Below, one piece after another: positions 9,944 to 18,234 of a stretch of DNA of 64,000 nucleotides. Position 1 is the first letter of the stretch; every line of letters begins with the position of its first letter. The notes under the pieces were generated by a model, which saw only the letters and a list, made by a program, of their open reading frames with translations, was not told the origin of the DNA and did no database searches. The DNA is from a bacterium (GTDB taxonomy: Bacteria > Bacteroidota > Bacteroidia > Cytophagales > Cyclobacteriaceae), in contig JANSWY010000014.1 of NCBI GenBank assembly GCA_024743255.1, positions 19,403-83,402 of the forward strand. Reading direction: 5' to 3'. The position numbers were made by a program, and so were the translations under genes.

Positions 9944-11112
9944 AAATATTAGTAAGTATATCATTAATTCTGATTTCCAGCTTGACATTTGGTCAGCTGG
10001 TTGGAGATCAGACGAATGCAATCAAGTTAGACTTCACGGCAGAGCCGCTTAAAGGTGAAGTAATACTTCCAACAATTGCCTGGGAGTTTCCATCAAGAGA
10101 ATACACCAATACTCAGGAGAACAAAGCGCAGTTTGTGGCAACTATTAAGTCATCAACACCAATTGATAAGATTTTAATTGGAATTGGTAAGAAGCGCGGC
10201 GATTACATGGCGACAAGAACAGTTGAAGTTCCAGAGAATACTTTGAAATACAGACTGGATAAGGAAATCAATTTGTTTGACGGTGAAAATGTAATTGGTG
10301 TAACGGTAATTGATAAAAATGGAGGAGCTGTTGAGGATTACAGAAACATTCTGGTTGGTTTTGATGCAATTTCTAAAGCTGTTGATATTAACAGAAAAGA
10401 TTATGCATTAGTAATAGGCACAGATAAATATGATCACTGGACAGATCTCGTAAACCCGGTATATGATGCCGAAACTATTTCTGGAATATTGGCAGATAAT
10501 TATGGGTTTGATTCTGAACTGTTGACAGACCCATCGCAAGAAGAATTCCTGATTAAACTGAAGGAGTACTCTCAAAAGAAATACAGGCCACAAGATCAGT
10601 TAATAATTTTTATAGCAGGTCATGGTCAGTTTGACGAGACTTTTGGTGAAGGTTATATTGTAACAAAAGGTAGTTTAATGAATGATGAGGCTAAAACAAC
10701 CTACATTCCTCACAGTGTCTTGAGAAACGTGATTGATAACATACCATGCGAGCACATCCTGCTGGTAATGGATGTATGTTTTAGCGGAACCTTTGATCCT
10801 GTGATTGCTAAAAGCAGATCAGCAATCTATGAAGATCTGGATGATGCAGAGCTTTTGGTAAGAAAGCTATCAAAGAAGACAAGACGATATCTGACATCAG
10901 GTGGTAAGGAGTATGTATCTGATGGTGTTCCTGGTCAACACTCACCATTTGCACAGAAATTCATTGAAGTATTAAAATCAAGAGGAGGAGAGGATAGAAT
11001 AATTACTCTTCAGGAGATATATCCAGTAATGCAAAGATTAAAGACTCTTCCAAGAACAGGAGAATTTGGAGCAAACGAAAAAGATAGTGATTTCGTTTTC
11101 GTAGCTCAATAA
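9940..11112 (+). CDS. Secreted caspase-family (peptidase C14-like) protease
   Basis: 390 residues with signal peptide MKILVSISLILISSLTFGQ. Residues about 40-140 form an Ig-like beta domain; residues about 150-390 form a caspase p20-like domain beginning KDYALVIGTDKYD. The catalytic dyad is visible as His228 in IFIAGHGQFD and Cys280 in VMDVCFSGTFD, both intact. Caspase-type enzymes of bacteria (orthocaspases) usually cleave after Arg or Lys, and gingipains of the same clan are T9SS cargo; this one has no recognisable sorting domain, so it may stay in the periplasm. The start overlaps the giant surface gene in ATGA, implying translational coupling. A processing or maturation role for the upstream surface protein is inferred. 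Confidence 0.88.
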   Translation: MKILVSISLILISSLTFGQLVGDQTNAIKLDFTAEPLKGEVILPTIAWEFPSREYTNTQENKAQFVATIKSSTPIDKILIGIGKKRGDYMATRTVEVPENTLKYRLDKEINLFDGENVIGVTVIDKNGGAVEDYRNILVGFDAISKAVDINRKDYALVIGTDKYDHWTDLVNPVYDAETISGILADNYGFDSELLTDPSQEEFLIKLKEYSQKKYRPQDQLIIFIAGHGQFDETFGEGYIVTKGSLMNDEAKTTYIPHSVLRNVIDNIPCEHILLVMDVCFSGTFDPVIAKSRSAIYEDLDDAELLVRKLSKKTRRYLTSGGKEYVSDGVPGQHSPFAQKFIEVLKSRGGEDRIITLQEIYPVMQRLKTLPRTGEFGANEKDSDFVFVAQ

Positions 11113-11134
11113 AGAAAATAAATTGAGCACTGTA

Positions 11135-11167
11135 AAGCCGCTTCCACATTTTTGGGAGTGGCTTTTT
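11135..11167. terminator. Bidirectional terminator between convergent genes
   Basis: AAGCCGCTTCC (11135-11145) can pair with GGGAGTGGCTT (11153-11163), allowing G-U pairs, across an 8-base loop, followed by a T run. It lies between the caspase gene and the convergent gene ending at 11167, so it probably serves both strands. Confidence 0.7.
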
Positions 11168-11643
11168 TATTCACTTTTCTGATAAGTAGCTTTTCCAAAC
11201 AGTTCATACCCATTGCTCCTGAGTACATAGTCTTCCACCGCTATGGTGCCATCTGGTTGCAACTGGTAAATAGATTTTCCTTGTTCTGTTTCCGGGGATC
11301 CCCATACTGAAGTCAATGTATTTGTTTCTGTGTTGAATTTTGATCCAACTTCAACAAACCACCCCCTTGAATCAAACCAGTAACCCTTGTAGCGATTTCC
11401 ATCTATAGGTTGATAGTATGCCTCTACTTCAAACTTAGGATATTGACTATCAATGATCTTATTAGAAAACTCTAGTTTCAGGAATTTACCTTCCCATTGA
11501 TCACTCCAGGTCATTTGAAAATTGGCGGGTTGGTTAAAAAGTGAACCTTCACCCTCCCAATTCCCAAGAATCCATTCCGGTGATTGCGAATAAGAAAAAT
11601 AGAAAAACAAGCTAAAAATCGAAATAAGACCAAGTTTCTTCAT
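11167..11643 (-). CDS. Small secreted lipocalin-like protein (DUF1579/DUF6265-like)
   Basis: 158 residues with a signal peptide ending in FSYSQ. The mature protein starts PEWILGNWEGEGSLF and continues in short beta strands with conserved Trp and Gly (WSDQWEGKFLKLEF, YKGYWFDSRGWFVEV). This layout resembles single-domain lipocalin-like families annotated as DUF1579 or DUF6265 in Bacteroidota. The exact family is uncertain and the ligand unknown. It is a single-gene unit, convergent with the caspase operon. Confidence 0.6.
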   Translation of the reverse strand: MKKLGLISIFSLFFYFSYSQSPEWILGNWEGEGSLFNQPANFQMTWSDQWEGKFLKLEFSNKIIDSQYPKFEVEAYYQPIDGNRYKGYWFDSRGWFVEVGSKFNTETNTLTSVWGSPETEQGKSIYQLQPDGTIAVEDYVLRSNGYELFGKATYQKSE

Positions 11644-11807
11644 GTTGATGCTGATTTTTAATGGATAATTTAAAGAATTTCTAAATGTGTCACCCTAATG
11701 TCTACTCCTTACTCATTGAACAAATTCGGAAAGTGCCGATAATTGCATTATACGTTTCTGGCATGTGTCATAGTTTATATTCAGAAGCGTTTGGAAATAA
11801 TCATAGT

Positions 11808-11927
11808 ATGAAGTGGAGTTCAAAGCTAAAACATCTTAGTTACGGTTTTGACTGGTGGATTCTAATCCGCATGGGCATAATCGCGCTCCTATTGTTCGTA
11901 ATCGCAATAGGAACGCTATTTGCCTAA
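11808..11927 (+). CDS. Possible small single-pass membrane protein (39 aa)
   Basis: ATG at 11808 opens 39 codons. The product has a basic amphipathic N-terminus (MKWSSKLKHLSYGFDWW) followed by one strongly hydrophobic segment (MGIIALLLFVIAIGTLF). The frame stays open back to 11685, but the upstream residues look random. Such a charged-then-hydrophobic layout is typical of real small membrane proteins, yet no family is recognised and no strong promoter is seen. Confidence 0.35.
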   Translation: MKWSSKLKHLSYGFDWWILIRMGIIALLLFVIAIGTLFA

Positions 11928-12020
11928 CAGTTGGGAACAGGAAAGAATTTGGAAAGATCGCTGAGACGAAGAAATTAACGAAGAGGAAATAGAGTGTAAA
12001 AATCTTATCTGGCGGTGCAT

Positions 12021-12068
12021 TGGCAAGAATTGGAACACCTTTTGGAGTTCCATTCTGCCAGTGTTTTT
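12021..12068 (+). ncRNA. Long hairpin with T tail: terminator or small RNA end
   Basis: TGGCA, GAAT and GGAAC (12021-12035) pair with GTTCC, ATTC and TGCCA (12047-12060), with single-base bulges, around a loop ACACCTTTTGGA; GTGTTTTT follows. The stem is long and GC-rich for this genome. No coding gene ends just before it except the possible 39-residue ORF, so it may end a small transcript or be a small RNA in the 11928-12131 gap. Confidence 0.4.
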
Positions 12069-12106
12069 AAAACGAAAAAATTAACGCTTGCAATTGGTGA
12101 TATAAG

Positions 12107-12131
12107 AGAATCAGATTCTGATTCTTTTTTT
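12107..12131 (+). terminator. Intrinsic terminator before the GNAT-like gene
   Basis: AGAATCAG (12107-12114) and CTGATTCT (12118-12125) form a perfect 8-bp stem with a 3-base loop, followed by a run of T to 12131. It closes whatever is transcribed from the preceding gap and insulates the gene at 12170. Confidence 0.65.
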
Positions 12132-12169
12132 ATTTGCAGACAACTCAATTCTGAATTAGTTTTCCTTCA

Positions 12170-13219
12170 ATGTCTCTGAAGGTTCTAAAAATCTACAATA
12201 CTTACACAGATCAAATAAAGCTACTACTTGAGAATAATCCGATTGGAACTCCTGGTGTTAGCATGGTATACCAACATATGAAGGTAGAAGAGAAACTACA
12301 GCATATTGTTAAACCTTTCTACGTGAACCTGGAAAGAAATGGAAACCTTATCGGTACATGTTGCTTTTGTGAGAGATCTGAGGATGATCAAATCAATTAC
12401 TACATTAGGTACTTTGCTTTCCAGCAATCTAATCGCGTTAAGCGAAATAAAGGAGCAAGCAAATTAAGATCAGGGGACATCAGCACTGATGTTCAAAAGA
12501 TTCTGGAAGGAACAGAATTTCATAATCCCAAGAATAATCCAACAGTATTTTATGCATACCTCGACCCCTCCAACGAAAGATCTAAAGTAATCTGCGAAAG
12601 TTTCGGATTTCAACAGGTTCGAAGGTTCCAATCTATATTGATGAGCAGGTTCTCACCTAAAAAAAGATTAGAAATAACCAAAGTCGCCAACGAGGAGAAA
12701 AATAAAGTGCTAGGTGAGCTAAAAGAGTTTTATAAAGACTATAACTATTTTAATCTTGAAAACATCTTCTTTGAGGATAGCTACTATGTCTATAAAGTAA
12801 ATGGTGAAATTGTGGCGGGGATTCAGGCAACACAAGAAAAATGGTTTATTCATGAATTACCAGGATTAAGTGGTAGTCTCATGCTAGGGGTTCTTTCAAA
12901 GTTGCCGTTATTAAAGCGGTTAATCAAAAAGAATTTTTCGTTTCTGGCTTTGGAGGCATTGTTTTTTAAGGAAGCTCATTTGGATAAAATAGAACCAATG
13001 ATTGAATCAATAATGCATTTAACAAATCACCATGTTGCAATGACAATTGCTGATCAGGAAAGTGATCTATTTAGATTTTATTCAAGTATTAACAAAGGTT
13101 TTATATCAAAAGTGAATCATCCTAAAACGAATAGTGTAATTGCGAAAATAAACGGGAAATTGGATCCGAATAAGCATAAAAATAGGCCCTCCTATATCTC
13201 AACACTTGATTTGACTTAA
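12170..13219 (+). CDS. GNAT-like acyltransferase family protein
   Basis: 349 residues, no signal peptide. The N-terminal half has the GNAT pattern of a beta core (KPFYVNLERNGNLIGTCCF) and a late segment YAYLDPSNERSKVICESFGF, which resembles the end of an N-acetyltransferase fold (residues about 125-145). The C-terminal half again contains YKVNGEIVAGIQ, suggesting a second, degenerate domain. Proteins of this size and pattern are annotated as GNAT family in Bacteroidota. The substrate is unknown. It stands alone, about 85 bases before the thioredoxin gene, which has its own promoter. Confidence 0.5.
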   Translation: MSLKVLKIYNTYTDQIKLLLENNPIGTPGVSMVYQHMKVEEKLQHIVKPFYVNLERNGNLIGTCCFCERSEDDQINYYIRYFAFQQSNRVKRNKGASKLRSGDISTDVQKILEGTEFHNPKNNPTVFYAYLDPSNERSKVICESFGFQQVRRFQSILMSRFSPKKRLEITKVANEEKNKVLGELKEFYKDYNYFNLENIFFEDSYYVYKVNGEIVAGIQATQEKWFIHELPGLSGSLMLGVLSKLPLLKRLIKKNFSFLALEALFFKEAHLDKIEPMIESIMHLTNHHVAMTIADQESDLFRFYSSINKGFISKVNHPKTNSVIAKINGKLDPNKHKNRPSYISTLDLT

Positions 13220-13256
13220 TTATAGATAGTAGTTATACAAGAATAGAAACTATCGA

Positions 13257-13287
13257 TTTGAATTATAGTTTTTCCTTTATTTCTTTG
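13257..13287 (+). promoter_or_regulatory. Promoter of the thioredoxin gene
   Basis: TTTG (13257-13260), exactly 19 bases, then TTTCTTTG (13280-13287) fits TTTG-N19-TANNTTTG with one change. The predicted start is close to 13294, a short distance before ATG 13305. Confidence 0.65.
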
Positions 13288-13304
13288 CCGCAAATAATAC
13301 ATTT

Positions 13305-13616
13305 ATGATTGAATTACAGGAAGATAACTTACAGCAAATTGTAGCTGAAAACGATAAAGTGATTGTTCAGTTTGGAGCAACATGGTGTGGGAATTGCAGA
13401 ATTGTGAAGCCAAAGTTTAAAAGACTTGCTGGTGAAAATTCTGATTTTCAATTTGTATATGCCGATGCAGAGAAATTTCCTGGAGTGAAAGAATTAGCTG
13501 ATGTTAATTACTTACCAACTTTCGCTGGTTTCAAAGGAGGTAAATTAATAGCTCAACAGTCTGGTAACAAAGAAGAAGTTATAAAGCACATATTGAATGA
13601 GGTTACCAATAATTAA
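13305..13616 (+). CDS. Thioredoxin
   Basis: 103 residues, cytosolic. The redox motif is WCGNC (Cys28 and Cys31) in the normal position after the second beta strand, with CGNC in place of the usual CGPC. The cis-proline loop YLPTF and the following GFKGGK beta hairpin are present, so the fold is complete. It reduces protein disulfides as a general thiol donor. Its last 20 bases overlap the next gene. The CGNC loop may shift the redox potential relative to classical thioredoxin 1. Confidence 0.9.
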   Translation: MIELQEDNLQQIVAENDKVIVQFGATWCGNCRIVKPKFKRLAGENSDFQFVYADAEKFPGVKELADVNYLPTFAGFKGGKLIAQQSGNKEEVIKHILNEVTNN

Positions 13617-13851
13617 GCATGTTGTTCAATTCATCGATGAGAACGATGAAGACTGGGTTGTAGAAACTATCGAATTGTTGGAGCACCTGGCTGAAGCCAA
13701 AGGTATCAAGGATGAAGAACTTGATGTAATTGGAGAACTCCTTTCGAATTTATATGGTTCTGTTGAAGTTGCTAAAGATATAAAAGGAGGAAAACCTGAA
13801 AAAGATGCTCTGAATGACTTCATGAAAAGAGTCACTGGATCAATTAGTTAA
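13597..13851 (+). CDS. DUF6952-type small conserved protein
   Basis: 84 residues, acidic and helical, starting MRLPIIKHVVQFIDENDEDW and ending FMKRVTGSIS. I recognise this pattern as the small family annotated DUF6952 in Bacteroidota, which typically sits directly after a thioredoxin gene, as here with a 20-base overlap. The fixed pairing points to a shared role with the thioredoxin, but the function is not known. There is no signal peptide or cysteine. Confidence 0.7.
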   Translation: MRLPIIKHVVQFIDENDEDWVVETIELLEHLAEAKGIKDEELDVIGELLSNLYGSVEVAKDIKGGKPEKDALNDFMKRVTGSIS

Positions 13852-13856
13852 TGTTT

Positions 13857-13888
13857 GAATTGTTATAGTAATTATTGGAATTGTTATA
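13857..13888 (+). promoter_or_regulatory. Direct repeat upstream of the photolyase operon
   Basis: GAATTGTTATA occurs at 13857-13867 and again at 13878-13888, 21 bases apart, i.e. two helical turns on the same face. It lies downstream of the thioredoxin pair and upstream of the light-stress operon. MerR/CarH-type light regulators bind direct repeats of about 11 bases, so this is a candidate site; the motif is AT-rich and could be chance. Confidence 0.35.
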
Positions 13889-14010
13889 AAAATTCAGTTA
13901 AACGATTAATTTGAAGGTTTTATCTAAGATGGAGTCCCTGTAGTCGAACATCTCTGATTTTGTGATTTTTTTTTAGCAATTTCATATTGTCACTAAACGA
14001 AACTACTACT

Positions 14011-14088
14011 ATGGGACTTCAAATTTTAATCCACGAATTCTATTGCTATTTATTGGAAGAGGTTATCATCCCTATAGCAAGATACTAA
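14011..14088 (+). CDS. Possible 25-residue leader ORF before the photolyase operon
   Basis: ATG 14011 to TAA 14086-14088 encodes MGLQILIHEFYCYLLEEVII plus five residues. It lies 46 bases before the SDR gene. The peptide is hydrophobic and not recognised. No convincing ribosome binding site is seen, so it may be a leader peptide or noise. Confidence 0.22.
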   Translation: MGLQILIHEFYCYLLEEVIIPIARY

Positions 14089-14134
14089 CCAAACATTTAC
14101 AGTAGCTATTGGGTTTTACAGCTAAAACCTTATA

Positions 14135-14833
14135 ATGCCAAAAAGATTTTTAGTTGTAGGCGGCAGTTCCGGAATCGGGCTTGATACAATCAAGAAGTTA
14201 ATTTCCGAAGGACATGAAGTGATCAATATGTCTAGAACGTCCCCGAATTTATCTTCAGAATCACTTTCTCATCATTCAGTCGATGTTTTAAGCGAAGACA
14301 ATCTACCACACCTGGATACCTCATTAGACGGACTTGTTTATTGCCCGGGTTCCATTAACCTAAAACCATTTAGAAGCCTTAAGACTACTGATTACCAAAA
14401 AGACTTTGAAATTAACGTTTTAGGTGCGGTCAAAGTAATTCAGAAATATTTGAAAGCTTTAAAGGAAGCTCCAAACTCTTCAATTGTTTTATTTAGTACA
14501 GTAGCCGTTGGAACAGGAATGTCTTTTCATAGTTCAGTATCAGCTGCTAAAGGAGCAATTGAAGGTTTGACTAGGTCACTAGCTGCAGAATTAGCACCAT
14601 CCATAAGAGTGAATTGCGTGGCTCCATCAATTGTTGATACTCCTTTAGCCTCAAGGTTCGTATCTAGTGAAGAGAAGATTGAGGCTTCAGCAAAAAGGCA
14701 TCCTTTGAATAGAGTAGGAGATGTGAATGATATCTCAGAGGCAGTAAAGTATTTATTAAGTGATTCGTCTGGTTGGGTGACCGGACAGATACTGCCAGTT
14801 GACGGAGGATTATCATCAATAAGAAATCTATAA
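14135..14833 (+). CDS. Short-chain dehydrogenase/reductase (SDR)
   Basis: 232 residues, classical SDR. The cofactor site GGSSGIG is at residues about 9-15, YCPGS replaces the NNAG region, and Ser near 131 (LFSTVAVG) precedes SSVSAAKGAIEGL. In that motif the usual catalytic Tyr (YxxxK) appears to be replaced (SVSAAK), while the Lys is kept, so activity may be altered. The C-terminus ends TGQILPVDGG, as in the family. It starts an operon with the NAD-binding/DUF2867 and photolyase genes, a combination common in light-induced clusters of Bacteroidota; the substrate is unknown. Confidence 0.85.
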   Translation: MPKRFLVVGGSSGIGLDTIKKLISEGHEVINMSRTSPNLSSESLSHHSVDVLSEDNLPHLDTSLDGLVYCPGSINLKPFRSLKTTDYQKDFEINVLGAVKVIQKYLKALKEAPNSSIVLFSTVAVGTGMSFHSSVSAAKGAIEGLTRSLAAELAPSIRVNCVAPSIVDTPLASRFVSSEEKIEASAKRHPLNRVGDVNDISEAVKYLLSDSSGWVTGQILPVDGGLSSIRNL

Positions 14834-16285
14834 ATGAAAGTTTTACTCACAGGATCGACAGGATACATCGGAAGGAGATTGCTACCGCTTATAGTTGCAA
14901 AAGGCTGCCATGTTGTTTGTCCAGTGAGAGATAACCGAAGGTTTGATTTTGAAGATTTTAGTGAGGACTTCCTAAGGCATGTTACAGTTGTGGAATGTGA
15001 TTTCAATAATCTGGACTCATTATCTCAATTACCAAAAGATATTGATGTGGCCTATTATCTAATTCATGCCTTAGCATCTAAAGACCAGGATTTTAAATCT
15101 CTTGAACAAACGTCAGCTTCAAATTTTGCTTCATATGTTAAGACAACAAATGCTAAGCAAATTATATATCTGGGAGGTATTGCCAATGATCAACAACTAT
15201 CACAGCATTTGGATTCCAGAAAAGGAGTTGAATCAACTTTATCCGAATCAAATGTGCCACTTACTGTACTGCGGGCTGGTATTATAATTGGATCAGGAAG
15301 CGCCTCTTTTGAGATAATCCGGGATTTAGTGGAAAAGTTACCTTTCATGGTAGCGCCTAAATGGATCAAAACCAAATGTCAACCGATTGGTATTGCTAAT
15401 GTTTTGGACTATTTGGTAGGTGTGATCAATGAAGAGAAATGCTATAACAGAGTTTTTGATATCGCTGGTCCCGATATTCTTACTTACAAAGAAATGATGT
15501 TGGGTTATGCTAAAGTCCGCAAACTTTGGAGGAGAATAATGATTGTTCCAGTATTAACCCCACGACTATCTTCCTTGTGGTTATATTTCGTTACATCAAC
15601 CTCATATTTCCTCGCAAGAAATCTGGTAGATAGTATGAAAAATGAAGTAATAGCCAAGGATTCTGACATTGATGAGATACTTCAGTTGAACAATAAGTTA
15701 TCTTATCAAGAAGCCTTGCAAAGAGCTTTCACAAAGATTAAACAAAAACAAGTTGAAAGTTCCTGGAAAGATTCTTTTTATAGCCCTGAATTCAATAAAC
15801 TATTTATCCATCAAATGGAAGCTCCGTCATTTGGTTGCTTACTTGATCATCAGGAAATAGAATTTAATCACGATCCTGAATTAGTGGCGAGAAACATATG
15901 GAAGATAGGAGGGGAGAATGGATGGTACTATGGTAATTTCCTATGGCAACTTCGGGGCTTTTTAGATAAAATGGTAGGAGGTGTTGGTCTGAGAAGAGGA
16001 AGAAGAGATCAGTTTGACATTAAGAACGGAGATGCACTGGATTTTTGGAGAGTCTTGTATGTGAACAAAGAAGAACAGCGGCTACTCCTTTTTGCGGAAA
16101 TGAAACTTCCAGGTGAGGCCTGGCTGGAGTTTAAGATTAAGAAGTGCGGAGACCATCACAAATTATTACAGACAGCTACTTTCAGACCTCTTGGTTTGAT
16201 GGGAAGGTTATATTGGTATCTTGTTATCCCTTTTCATTTATTCATATTCAAAAATATGGCTAAGAGAATTGCATTTAATATCTAG
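14834..16285 (+). CDS. NAD(P)-binding SDR-like protein with DUF2867 domain
   Basis: 483 residues beginning directly after the previous stop. Residues 1-230 are an atypical SDR/NmrA-type Rossmann domain starting MKVLLTGSTGYIGRRLLPLI, with the TGxxGxxG nucleotide motif. Residues about 310-483 fit DUF2867 (GENGWYYGNFLWQLRGFLDK, then GDALDFWRVL), ending in a hydrophobic helix near YWYLVIPFHLFIF. This two-domain form is regularly next to photolyase genes. It is likely an oxidoreductase or quinone/lipid-binding protein used in light or oxidative stress; the reaction is unknown. Confidence 0.85.
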   Translation: MKVLLTGSTGYIGRRLLPLIVAKGCHVVCPVRDNRRFDFEDFSEDFLRHVTVVECDFNNLDSLSQLPKDIDVAYYLIHALASKDQDFKSLEQTSASNFASYVKTTNAKQIIYLGGIANDQQLSQHLDSRKGVESTLSESNVPLTVLRAGIIIGSGSASFEIIRDLVEKLPFMVAPKWIKTKCQPIGIANVLDYLVGVINEEKCYNRVFDIAGPDILTYKEMMLGYAKVRKLWRRIMIVPVLTPRLSSLWLYFVTSTSYFLARNLVDSMKNEVIAKDSDIDEILQLNNKLSYQEALQRAFTKIKQKQVESSWKDSFYSPEFNKLFIHQMEAPSFGCLLDHQEIEFNHDPELVARNIWKIGGENGWYYGNFLWQLRGFLDKMVGGVGLRRGRRDQFDIKNGDALDFWRVLYVNKEEQRLLLFAEMKLPGEAWLEFKIKKCGDHHKLLQTATFRPLGLMGRLYWYLVIPFHLFIFKNMAKRIAFNI

Positions 16286-16335
16286 CAAACAAAGATCTGT
16301 CTTGCTCAGTTATCTCCCTAGAACAAATCAAACAC

Positions 16336-17649
16336 ATGGAGCAAGGAAAGCCTGAGGTAAGTATTTTTTGGTTTAGAAGAGACCTGCGAATAGAGGATAA
16401 TCACGGTTTATATCAAGCATTAAATGGAGGTTATCCGGTTCTGCCAATCTTCATATTCGATACCGAGATTCTATCAAAACTAGAAGATAAGTCTGATGCA
16501 AGAGTTTCTTTCATTCATCACCAACTAACAAAGATCAATCAATTATTGATTTATCGTAAAAGCTCATTATTAGTTAAATCGGGAAGACCCATTGAGATTT
16601 GGAATGAGCTACTGCAGGAGTATGACATTAAGGCGGTTTATGCCAATAGAGATTACGAACCATACGCTATTCAACGAGACAAGGAAGTTTACGAGTTTCT
16701 AAAATCTAAAAGTATAAAGTTTTCAGGCTACAAGGATCAATTAATCTTTGAGAAGGATCAGGTGGTTAAGAGTGATGGTAATCCATATACCGTATTTACT
16801 CCTTATAGTAAAATCTGGAAAAAGCAATTTCATGAAGATATGATTAAGCCTTTCCTTTCAGAAAATGCAGATAACTGGTGTCAAACAGAACCTACAGAAA
16901 TGTTATCTCTGAAAGATATAGGGTTTGAGCGGTCAGGTATTTCATTTCCATCAGCAGAGATAAAGGATAAAATTATTTCAGACTACCACAAAACACGTGA
17001 CATCCCTTCCATTCATGGTACTAGCCGACTGAGTGTGCACTTAAGATTCGGTACAATTAGTATTAGAAAACTTGTGGGGCACGCCATCAAGCAAAATGAA
17101 AAGTTTTTAAATGAGTTAATCTGGAGAGAATTCTACAGTGCCATATTGTGGCATTTCCCAAGAATAGTCAATGAAAACTTCAAGAAACCATATGACTTGG
17201 TGGAGTGGAGGAATGATGAGGATGAATTCGAAAAATGGAAAAATGGTATGACCGGATACCCAATTGTTGATGCAGGAATGAGGGAATTGAATGCTACCGG
17301 ACATATGCACAATAGGGTTAGGATGATTGTCGCTTGTTTTATGACTAAGCACTTGCTTATTGATTGGAGATGGGGCGAGGCTTATTTCGCTTCCAAGCTT
17401 CTGGATTTTGAATTGGCTTCAAATAATGGAGGCTGGCAGTGGGCTGCTGGTACTGGTGTTGATGCTGCTCCATACTTCAGGGTATTTAATCCATATACCC
17501 AGGCAGAAAAATTTGATCCAAATTCAAATTATATAAAACAATGGGTGCCTGAATTAGGTACAAGTAAGTACCCAATGCCAATTGTTGAACACAAGTTTGC
17601 TAGACAAAGGGCGTTAGATACTTATAAGAAAGCACTTGCCGGGGACTAA
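16336..17649 (+). CDS. Deoxyribodipyrimidine photolyase / cryptochrome family
   Basis: 437 residues. The N-terminal photolyase domain begins SIFWFRRDLRIEDNHGLYQA. The C-terminal FAD-binding domain shows LIWREFYSAILWHFPR, GMRELNATGHMHNRVRMI and NGGWQWAAGTGVDAAPYFR, which are the flavin and DNA-binding signatures of class I CPD photolyases. It repairs UV-induced pyrimidine dimers using blue light, in the cytoplasm. Length and motifs are complete. It is the third gene of a four-gene operon, 50 bases after the DUF2867 gene. Confidence 0.95.
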   Translation: MEQGKPEVSIFWFRRDLRIEDNHGLYQALNGGYPVLPIFIFDTEILSKLEDKSDARVSFIHHQLTKINQLLIYRKSSLLVKSGRPIEIWNELLQEYDIKAVYANRDYEPYAIQRDKEVYEFLKSKSIKFSGYKDQLIFEKDQVVKSDGNPYTVFTPYSKIWKKQFHEDMIKPFLSENADNWCQTEPTEMLSLKDIGFERSGISFPSAEIKDKIISDYHKTRDIPSIHGTSRLSVHLRFGTISIRKLVGHAIKQNEKFLNELIWREFYSAILWHFPRIVNENFKKPYDLVEWRNDEDEFEKWKNGMTGYPIVDAGMRELNATGHMHNRVRMIVACFMTKHLLIDWRWGEAYFASKLLDFELASNNGGWQWAAGTGVDAAPYFRVFNPYTQAEKFDPNSNYIKQWVPELGTSKYPMPIVEHKFARQRALDTYKKALAGD

Positions 17650-17691
17650 GCCAGAGGGAATGACTTTTTGAATCAACTAAATCAGCTAATT

Positions 17692-18234
17692 ATGCACGTT
17701 AAGAAAATTGTAGAATCCAGACTTACTGAAAAACAGAGAAAGCACGAAGCGATGCGAATGAGCATCATTCTTTTTCTAGGGGCATCAACTGTAATATTTT
17801 TGGTCTTCCTTTTAATTGCTTCTATTCAGGATCTACCTGATGTAACCTGGCCAAATTATTTGAAGGTCAGTACAATTAGCATTCTTCTTTCAAGTGTTTT
17901 CTTGGTCTTAGTAAATTATGATTTGAAAAATGACCATTTCGAACGTGCACAGGGTCTGATGATTTTGGTGATTTTAAATGGTGCATTGTTTGGCATTAGT
18001 CAGGTCAGTACATTAGGAAGTTTAATGTATGGGGATGTACCTCGCAATATCTTGATCCCAATTCTATCTGTTCATTTTCTACACATCGTTATCGGACTTG
18101 CTTTATTAGTCGTTCAATTAATTAAAATGCGACAATTTGAAATCCATTCCAGAAGAATAAGTTTTGCAAATAATGTGAGTCTGTTCTGGCACTTTTTAGG
18201 AATATTGTGGGTAGGACTTATAATTGCTTTATAA
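17692..18234 (+). CDS. Heme-copper oxidase subunit III-like membrane protein
   Basis: About 180 residues from ATG 17692; a TTG at 17668 would add 8 residues. A basic N-terminal helix is followed by five hydrophobic segments. The pair HFLHIVIGLALLVVQL and SLFWHFLGILWVGLI is the signature of cytochrome c oxidase subunit III (helix with HxxH and the final WHFLDxVW-like helix). No other oxidase subunit is nearby. Its position 18 bases after the photolyase gene suggests co-transcription. It may be a stand-alone subunit III homologue of unknown role. Confidence 0.7.
   Translation: MHVKKIVESRLTEKQRKHEAMRMSIILFLGASTVIFLVFLLIASIQDLPDVTWPNYLKVSTISILLSSVFLVLVNYDLKNDHFERAQGLMILVILNGALFGISQVSTLGSLMYGDVPRNILIPILSVHFLHIVIGLALLVVQLIKMRQFEIHSRRISFANNVSLFWHFLGILWVGLIIAL

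Noticed and set aside
14527..15006. 159-codon minus-strand frame
   Set aside because: It is a shadow of the SDR and NAD-binding genes, whose motifs on the plus strand are clear.
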